Source: an uncultured Acetatifactor sp.
GTDB taxonomy: Bacteria; Bacillota; Clostridia; Lachnospirales; Lachnospiraceae
Direction of reading: 5' to 3'
DNA length: 26,224 bases
Assembly: GCA_910589655.1 (NCBI GenBank)
Contig: CAJUTJ010000151.1
Location: 1 to 26,224 of the forward strand
Within the stretch, counting starts at the first letter, position 1, and every line of letters starts with the position of its first letter. Below are positions 22,003-26,224 of this stretch, one piece after another. The translations under genes were made by a program, and so were the position numbers. The notes under the pieces were generated by a model. The model saw only the letters and a program-made list of their open reading frames with translations. It ran no database searches and was not told where the DNA came from.

Positions 22003-22689
22003 CTACAAAATCTTTTTCATCATTTTCCCCACCCGCTCAATCACCGGCCCCAAGGTAAATGCCATTAAAACCGTCACGATACCAAGCTTTCCTCCGAAAA
22101 CCATCGCCACCAGAATAAACAACAGGTCATAGAAAATCCTCAGCAGCCGAAACGGAATTTTTTTAAAATGTTCGTATATGATAAAAGGAATGGCATCATA
22201 AGGGGAGCTTCCCATCTCAATATCCATGTATACCGCCGCGGATACAATGAATAATATCAACGCCGGAACCATAATCAGCAGCCTCACATAAAATTGTCCG
22301 AATATTTCAAGGGGCAGCGCTTTCCTCCACACCCAGGAAAAGAAATCAATGGAATATCCCACCAGCAACATGTTTGCCAATGTTCCAAAGCCAATATTGC
22401 GCCCGCCAAAGAGCAGGACTCCCACCAACAGAATACCATTTAACAGCGCCTGCCATGTTCCCAGAGAAATACCGATTTTCCGTGAAACCGCATTGTTCAG
22501 CATGGTATACGGATCGGGCCCCAAATCCGCCAGCAGCAGCCATGATAACGAAAAGCCCATCATAATTACCGCGGTCACAACAATCACCAGACGGATCCAA
22601 AACCGGTCCTTATGCACCGCCCCTTGCAGGATTCCCTTTAAATCAAAATCAATTTTCATAATGATTTCCATTCCTTTCGCTTCGCTCAA
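22003..22689 (-). CDS. YczE/YyaS/YitT-family membrane protein
   Basis: This is a polytopic membrane protein of about 218-228 residues with five or six hydrophobic helices. The family-like segment LADLGPDPYTMLNNAVSRKIGISLGTWQALLN follows the first helix, and a second MDIEMGSSPYDAIPFIIYEHF repeats the GxxPyd pattern after a later helix. Such an internal repeat is typical of this family. Function is not established for most members. The start is uncertain: a TTG at 22689 has GAGGGG at good spacing, while ATGs at 22671 and 22659 have poorly placed AAAGGA sites. It stands alone between the PilZ unit and a divergent small gene. Confidence 0.75.
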   Translation of the reverse strand: MSEAKGMEIIMKIDFDLKGILQGAVHKDRFWIRLVIVVTAVIMMGFSLSWLLLADLGPDPYTMLNNAVSRKIGISLGTWQALLNGILLVGVLLFGGRNIGFGTLANMLLVGYSIDFFSWVWRKALPLEIFGQFYVRLLIMVPALILFIVSAAVYMDIEMGSSPYDAIPFIIYEHFKKIPFRLLRIFYDLLFILVAMVFGGKLGIVTVLMAFTLGPVIERVGKMMKKIL

Positions 22690-22848
22690 AGCATCCCCTC
22701 TCTAAAATAATGTATGAACATGCCGATACCATCGGAACAAACCATCAATTTCCCATAAGTTCCCAAGATATAATTTCACAAATCAATGCACGTCTTATTA
22801 TTTTCAGAAAAATAATGCATTTTTATTAAATTTGCTGTAAACTTTTCA
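22690..22848. other. Divergent intergenic region
   Basis: This AT-rich spacer lies between two divergently transcribed genes. TATAAT occurs on the plus strand at 22769-22774 but has no good -35 partner. TATATA/TATACA boxes at 22864-22875 lie just downstream, inside the plus-strand frame. No firm promoter is called. Confidence 0.3.
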
Positions 22849-23172
22849 TTGATTTCTGTCGATTATATATATACAAGAACCAAATTAGACACTATTGAAA
22901 TACGCAGCCAAGGAGGGATTAACGCAGCAAACGGATTTTATGATTTCAGAGTGTATCCGGTTCAGGTAGTTCCACAGGCACCTAAAATGAGAAGAGAAGA
23001 GCGCAACTCTCAGCGGCGTGGATCCAATCCTTCCAAACCCGTTACATTTGCGGCGGTTCTGGATAATGCATTGGAAGAGAGCCAGCCCATCGACTGCTAC
23101 ACCGTGACCTATAACGCAAGCAGCCAGCTTCAGACATTTTATTATATGCCTTCCAAGGAATATACCTTATAA
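22849..23172 (+). CDS. Small protein of unknown function
   Basis: This is an open frame of up to 107 residues with a protein-like composition: GFYDFRVYPVQVVPQAPKMRRE, a basic middle (RREERNSQRRGSNPSKP), then TFAAVLDNALEE and a tail CYTVTYNASSQLQTFYYMPSKEYTL rich in aromatic residues. No domain is recognised. It has a clear downstream terminator, which supports a real gene. The only in-frame conventional upstream start is a TTG at 22849 with no ribosome binding site. A perfect AAGGAGG (22910-22916) lies inside the frame but has no ATG, GTG or TTG at normal distance; only ATT (22918) or a distant GTG (22951) follow. The coding region may therefore begin near 22918, or the start may have been altered. 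TATATA-like boxes at 22864-22875 would fit a promoter for the shorter version. Confidence 0.6.
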   Translation: MISVDYIYTRTKLDTIEIRSQGGINAANGFYDFRVYPVQVVPQAPKMRREERNSQRRGSNPSKPVTFAAVLDNALEESQPIDCYTVTYNASSQLQTFYYMPSKEYTL

Positions 23173-23181
23173 TCGGCAAAG

Positions 23182-23222
23182 GGAGCGTGTACTTTCCGCA
23201 TAAAGGCGGGCACGCTCCTTTT
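23182..23222 (+). terminator. Rho-independent terminator of the small plus-strand gene
   Basis: GGAGCGTG (23182-23189) pairs with CACGCTCC (23211-23218), followed by TTTT, 10 nt past the stop codon. The 21-nt loop contains no other strong pairing. It may also help end the convergent dehydrogenase transcript. The following 23223-23306 contains further small inverted repeats: TTTCGTG with CACGAAA, and GCGG with CCGC. Confidence 0.7.
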
Positions 23223-23306
23223 GGCGCACAGAAGTCTCGGGATTTCGTGCAAGGAAGCACAAAACACGAAACGCCTCGCGGTTTCCGCAGGCAGGATCCG
23301 GAACTT

Positions 23307-24371
23307 TCATAGTAATATTTTACTCAAATGGATATCTGTCCGAAGCAGTTCTTTCGCCTTCTCTCGATAAATCTCCTCATGGAGATATGTGTGGCGGAAG
23401 GGTTTGATTGTGGGCGCCATATCAATTGCGTCCTCAAAATCCCTCCGCTTCATCTGAAGAGCCTCCACATACTTCCAGAAACCCGTCTGGGTAAATATGG
23501 TATCCACCCTCTTATAACGGTGCTCCTGAACCAAACTCATCAGATATGTGGCAATTCCCACCTGAACCCCGTGCAGCTGGGGCTGCTCTAACAGTTTGTC
23601 TAAGGCATGGGAAATCAAATGTTCACTGCCGCTGGTAGGCGCGCTGCTTCCGGCGATTTCATTGGCAATTCCGCTCATGGCGAGAGAATCCAGCAATTCC
23701 CGCAGGAACAAATCCTCTTTTATATCGTGAAAAGGAGTGCGCACAAAACTGTTTACCGCCTTCTTTGCAATCATCATGGCAAAGTCGTTTACCTCTGCAT
23801 AGCCGTGATCCCCCTCATATTTCCAATCGTACAGGGCTGTTATCTTAGCCGCCATGTCCCCGATTCCGGAATACAGGAACTTATCCGGAGCGCTTTTTAT
23901 TATCTCCGTGTCCACAATAATCCCGTAAGCCAATTTTGCAGGCACGGACTTTCTCCGACCCTCCACAATCAAAGAAGCGCTGGAGGAGGAAAATCCATCG
24001 CTGGAGGAAGATGTAGGTACACTGATGAAAGGAATGTTCCGCAGAAAACCGCAATATTTTGCGGCATCAATCACTTTCCCTCCGCCTAAACCGATGACTG
24101 CCTGCGCTTTGTTTGGCATAGTAAACGCCAGACGGATCAAATCGTCGATACAGACGGTATCCAGCTCCTGATACTCCAGCACTTCCACCTCTGCCCGCTT
24201 TAAGGAAGTCATGACTTTATCGCCGAACATGTCTATCAGCCCGTTTCCGAACAAAATTACTACTTTAGTGAGTCCCAGCCCTTTCAAATATTCTCCCGTA
24301 TAATCCAAAGTTCCTGCCCCTATCTTCAACAGATTGGGGATATTGATTTCTTTTGCTGCCGCTTTTACCAT
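23307..24371 (-). CDS. Glycerol-1-phosphate dehydrogenase-like (AraM/EgsA family) enzyme
   Basis: This 354-residue member of the iron-containing alcohol dehydrogenase superfamily has the features of sn-glycerol-1-phosphate dehydrogenases. They are an N-terminal NAD(P)-binding half with VIGLGGGKVIDAAKYCG, then FISVPTSSSSDGFSSSSASL, IGDMAAKITALYDW, and the metal-ligand histidines in SGSEHLISHALD and QLHGVQVGIATYL. In archaea this enzyme makes the lipid backbone precursor G1P; the Bacillus homologue AraM makes G1P for heptaprenylglyceryl phosphate. The closest family is inferred by eye; a related glycerol or butanol dehydrogenase is less likely because of the TSSSSDGFSS motif. The ATG at 24371 follows AAGGAG by 7 nt. 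A TATAAT box lies on its strand at 24406-24411, without a clear -35 box. No prenyltransferase of the PcrB type is in the window. Confidence 0.82.
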   Translation of the reverse strand: MVKAAAKEINIPNLLKIGAGTLDYTGEYLKGLGLTKVVILFGNGLIDMFGDKVMTSLKRAEVEVLEYQELDTVCIDDLIRLAFTMPNKAQAVIGLGGGKVIDAAKYCGFLRNIPFISVPTSSSSDGFSSSSASLIVEGRRKSVPAKLAYGIIVDTEIIKSAPDKFLYSGIGDMAAKITALYDWKYEGDHGYAEVNDFAMMIAKKAVNSFVRTPFHDIKEDLFLRELLDSLAMSGIANEIAGSSAPTSGSEHLISHALDKLLEQPQLHGVQVGIATYLMSLVQEHRYKRVDTIFTQTGFWKYVEALQMKRRDFEDAIDMAPTIKPFRHTYLHEEIYREKAKELLRTDIHLSKILL

Positions 24372-24427
24372 AAGATGTCTCCTTCCGCATATTCATTTCT
24401 CATTTATTATAGTGTAGCACAAGAGAA

Positions 24428-24453
24428 GGCAGAACAAACCGATGTGTCCTGCC
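24428..24453 (-). terminator. Probable terminator of the chemoreceptor gene
   Basis: On the minus strand GGCAGGACA pairs with TGTTCTGCC (nine pairs, one of them G-U) around an 8-nt loop, followed by TTCTCTTGTG. It lies 31 nt after the chemoreceptor stop. The tract is only moderately T-rich, so it could be leaky into the dehydrogenase gene. Confidence 0.5.
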
Positions 24454-24483
24454 TGTTACAAAACAGTATCCGGAAAGATACCT

Positions 24484-25959
24484 TTATGCCTCCGCTAACG
24501 TAGCATTCAAAATTTCCGAGAGCTGCTCCATGCCGTTCTGCACGTTTTCCATGGATTTCAGGATATCTGCCACTCCTGCCGTCTGCTCCTCCGTGGATGC
24601 GCTTATTTCTGCCATTGTGAGTACGGAATTCTGGGAAATATTTTCCACCTGCTCCATTGCCTCTGACAAACGTTCCTTTATTGTCACAATATTGGACAAT
24701 TCTCTACGGAGCAGATCCGTAACCGATATAATCTCTTCCGAAAAATGAAGCATACTCTCAAAGATCTTTATCGTATCGTTCAACTTATCGTTGGATTCCT
24801 CTACAATGGCACTGTTTTTGTCAATTACCCCGTTTACATCGCTTACGGTGGAAGTCACATCCTTCAAAATAGCATATATTTTCTGGGTAGCCGCGGCGGA
24901 TTCGCTTGACAGCTTATTGATTTCATCCGCCACCACCGCAAACCCTCTTCCTGCCTCTCCGGCTCTGGCGGCTTCGATTGCCGCATTCAAGGCCAGCAAA
25001 TTGGTCTGCTGCGCAATCTGGTTAATGCTCTCTATAATCTCCCCGATGGAATTAGATTTCTGTACCAGTGAGGCCACTCCCTCGGAGGCCACATGTGTGG
25101 ACGCAATGTTCTCACCAAATTTTTTATACAGCACCTCTATGGCCTGAATGCCTTCGTCATTTTTATCCTTCAGCTTTTGAATGGTCTCCACCGTCCGGAT
25201 AACCTGCTGTCCGGAACTCTCGATTTCCTTGTTCAAGTCACTGAAAATATCCATGCTCCCTTTTACCTGTTGAATCTGTAGATCTGTGCTGTCGGAAACC
25301 TGACTGGTGGATGCGGCAATCTCCGCAGTATTTGCCTCGAAATTATGTAAGGAATCGTAAATTTTCCCGGAAGACTCTTCCAATCCTTCAAATGCCTTAC
25401 GCACGTTTCCCAGAAGCTTTTCCACTTCGTGCTCCTTCTTCTCTACCGTAAAGAACAGTGATCGTGCCCTGTGTATGATAAAAACAGCCACTATAACCGC
25501 AAGGACATATACCATCCATATAAATATCCAAATGGAAATACTATACATTGCCAGATATGCATCCTGAAAAATGAAGAGCGCAATCAAGTTAGGCACTATG
25601 GTACATACTGTGCAGACTGCAACCACAGAAATATCATAGTATGGAACCGCCAAAAACAATATCAGAAAATACGCTTCCGCCATAGCTCCAAAGGTAGCCG
25701 GACTGCCGCAGACAATGGTTATCATACCGCAGACGGGCAAAATGGAAATATATAAGTATTTGGCATATTTCCCCAACACCTTTTCCAATAATTTAACTAT
25801 CACATCCGCCACAACCATCGTTAATACAATACAATCCTTGGCCGTACCGCCATTAAACAGCAGTACATACCCTAAAGCAACACATGGTATACATACAAGA
25901 AATAAAAATATAATGAAATTCATTCTTTTTTCTTCGTTTTGTAATATTTCCAGCCCCAT
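24484..25959 (-). CDS. Methyl-accepting chemotaxis protein with multi-pass membrane sensor
   Basis: This chemoreceptor has about 491 residues. The N-terminal 160 or so residues are almost entirely hydrophobic, with about six helices (FIIFLFLVCIPCVALGYVLLF, YLYISILPVCGMITIVCG, AYFLILFLAVPYYDISVVAVC, ISIWIFIWMVYVLAVIVAVFII among them), instead of the usual two helices flanking an extracellular domain. No HAMP domain is evident. A coiled-coil signalling domain follows with the hairpin tip INQIAQQTNLLALNAAIEAARAGEAGRGFAVVADEI, which contacts CheA and CheW. The C-terminus (ATLAEA) has no CheR-docking pentapeptide. GGAGG precedes two adjacent ATGs; the second (25959) has the better 7-nt spacing, the first (25962) is possible. 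Ligand unknown. Confidence 0.9.
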   Translation of the reverse strand: MGLEILQNEEKRMNFIIFLFLVCIPCVALGYVLLFNGGTAKDCIVLTMVVADVIVKLLEKVLGKYAKYLYISILPVCGMITIVCGSPATFGAMAEAYFLILFLAVPYYDISVVAVCTVCTIVPNLIALFIFQDAYLAMYSISIWIFIWMVYVLAVIVAVFIIHRARSLFFTVEKKEHEVEKLLGNVRKAFEGLEESSGKIYDSLHNFEANTAEIAASTSQVSDSTDLQIQQVKGSMDIFSDLNKEIESSGQQVIRTVETIQKLKDKNDEGIQAIEVLYKKFGENIASTHVASEGVASLVQKSNSIGEIIESINQIAQQTNLLALNAAIEAARAGEAGRGFAVVADEINKLSSESAAATQKIYAILKDVTSTVSDVNGVIDKNSAIVEESNDKLNDTIKIFESMLHFSEEIISVTDLLRRELSNIVTIKERLSEAMEQVENISQNSVLTMAEISASTEEQTAGVADILKSMENVQNGMEQLSEILNATLAEA

Positions 25960-25980
25960 CATAAATCCTCCTAATTCCAT

Positions 25981-26051
25981 TGCCGTTTTCGGCATCTTGT
26001 CCCGTTTTATGCTATACTGCCCCGCCTTTGATCCAATTCTTTACGAATTGG
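25981..26051 (-). promoter_or_regulatory. Leader hairpins upstream of the chemoreceptor gene
   Basis: Two perfect inverted repeats lie in the leader: TGCCG-TTTT-CGGCA at 25981-25994, about 10 nt upstream of the GGAGG site, and CCAATTC-loop-GAATTGG at 26033-26051. A TATACT box (minus strand, about 26087-26092) has no good -35 partner. No conserved c-di-GMP riboswitch core was seen. Function unknown. Confidence 0.35.
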
Positions 26052-26132
26052 CGCCGATTTTTCCCTGTACCTCCTTTCTTATCCCTAGTATAATCCACCT
26101 AAATTATCCCTATGTTTCGCTGGTCTAAATTT

Positions 26133-26217
26133 CCACCTGACTGCGTTGGCTTCACTCGACGATGCCACCGCATCGACTCGTTCAGCCGCCTTGCAGACTG
26201 AAAATTTATCCTGCGCC
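26133..26217 (-). repeat. Dispersed palindromic repeat, copy 3
   Basis: This is the minus-orientation copy near the window end. It shares TAAATTTTCAGTCTGCAAGG with copy 2 except at one base near the start, and has the same perfect 16-base hairpin core (26160-26175) as copy 1. The element's outer arms also pair imperfectly (CTGC...GGC against GCC...GCAG), which would give a long hairpin. Confidence 0.75.
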
Positions 26218-26224
26218 AAACATA

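Noticed and set aside
25960..26132. Possible c-di-GMP riboswitch upstream of the chemoreceptor
   Set aside because: The conserved GEMM-type core (a GACGCAAAGCC-like segment) is absent; only simple hairpins are seen.

Overview
The window reads as chromosomal DNA of an anaerobic, spore-forming Firmicute, most likely a member of the Clostridia close to Lachnospiraceae. This is inferred from a complete spoIIIA operon, the MEP isoprenoid genes packed beside xseAB, nusB and tlyA, frequent GTG/TTG starts behind strong AGGAGG sites, and a glycyl-radical mini-protein. No rRNA, tRNA, CRISPR array, insertion sequence or prophage gene was found. Almost all genes are on the minus strand, so transcription runs from high to low coordinates; only two small genes are on the plus strand.

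Layout. 1-281 is non-coding and holds one copy of a dispersed palindromic repeat. 282-7536 is a housekeeping cluster read as asp23, nusB, xseA, xseB, ispA, dxs, tlyA, nadK, with overlapping or tightly spaced genes from nusB to ispA and a good sigma-A-type promoter just upstream of asp23. 7623-8900 encodes a secreted transglutaminase-like lipoprotein. 9095-11978 carries prfC and deoB. 12202-17944 is the eight-gene spoIIIAA-AH operon with a candidate sigma-E promoter in front of spoIIIAA. Divergent from it, 18202-18447 (+) encodes an 81-residue stand-alone glycyl-radical domain with its own promoter and terminator. 18709-21692 is a two-gene unit in which a PilZ protein (with what looks like a degenerate HD-GYP tail) overlaps a second transglutaminase-like protein by 4 nt. 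22003-22689 is a YczE/YitT-type membrane protein, 22849-23172 (+) a small protein of unknown function, 23307-24371 a glycerol-1-phosphate-dehydrogenase-like enzyme, and 24484-25959 a chemoreceptor with a multi-pass membrane sensor.

How the genes relate. The first cluster joins isoprenoid precursor and polyprenyl synthesis (dxs, ispA) to nucleic-acid maintenance (xseAB, tlyA, nusB) and NADP supply (nadK). The spoIIIA products build the channel that joins mother cell and forespore during engulfment. The PilZ/transglutaminase pair and the chemoreceptor suggest c-di-GMP- and chemotaxis-linked behaviour.

The most unusual structure is repetitive rather than a new gene cassette: in-frame minisatellites in spoIIIAF (45 bp) and spoIIIAH (36 bp), a duplicated hairpin block between spoIIIAE and spoIIIAF, a 40-bp tandem duplication between tlyA and nadK, a duplicated 3' end of prfC, and three diverged copies of a palindromic element of roughly 90 bp. 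Three protein-level items also merit attention: the stand-alone glycyl-radical domain, the PilZ/degenerate HD-GYP protein coupled to a transglutaminase, and a plus-strand ORF with a perfect Shine-Dalgarno site but no start codon behind it.
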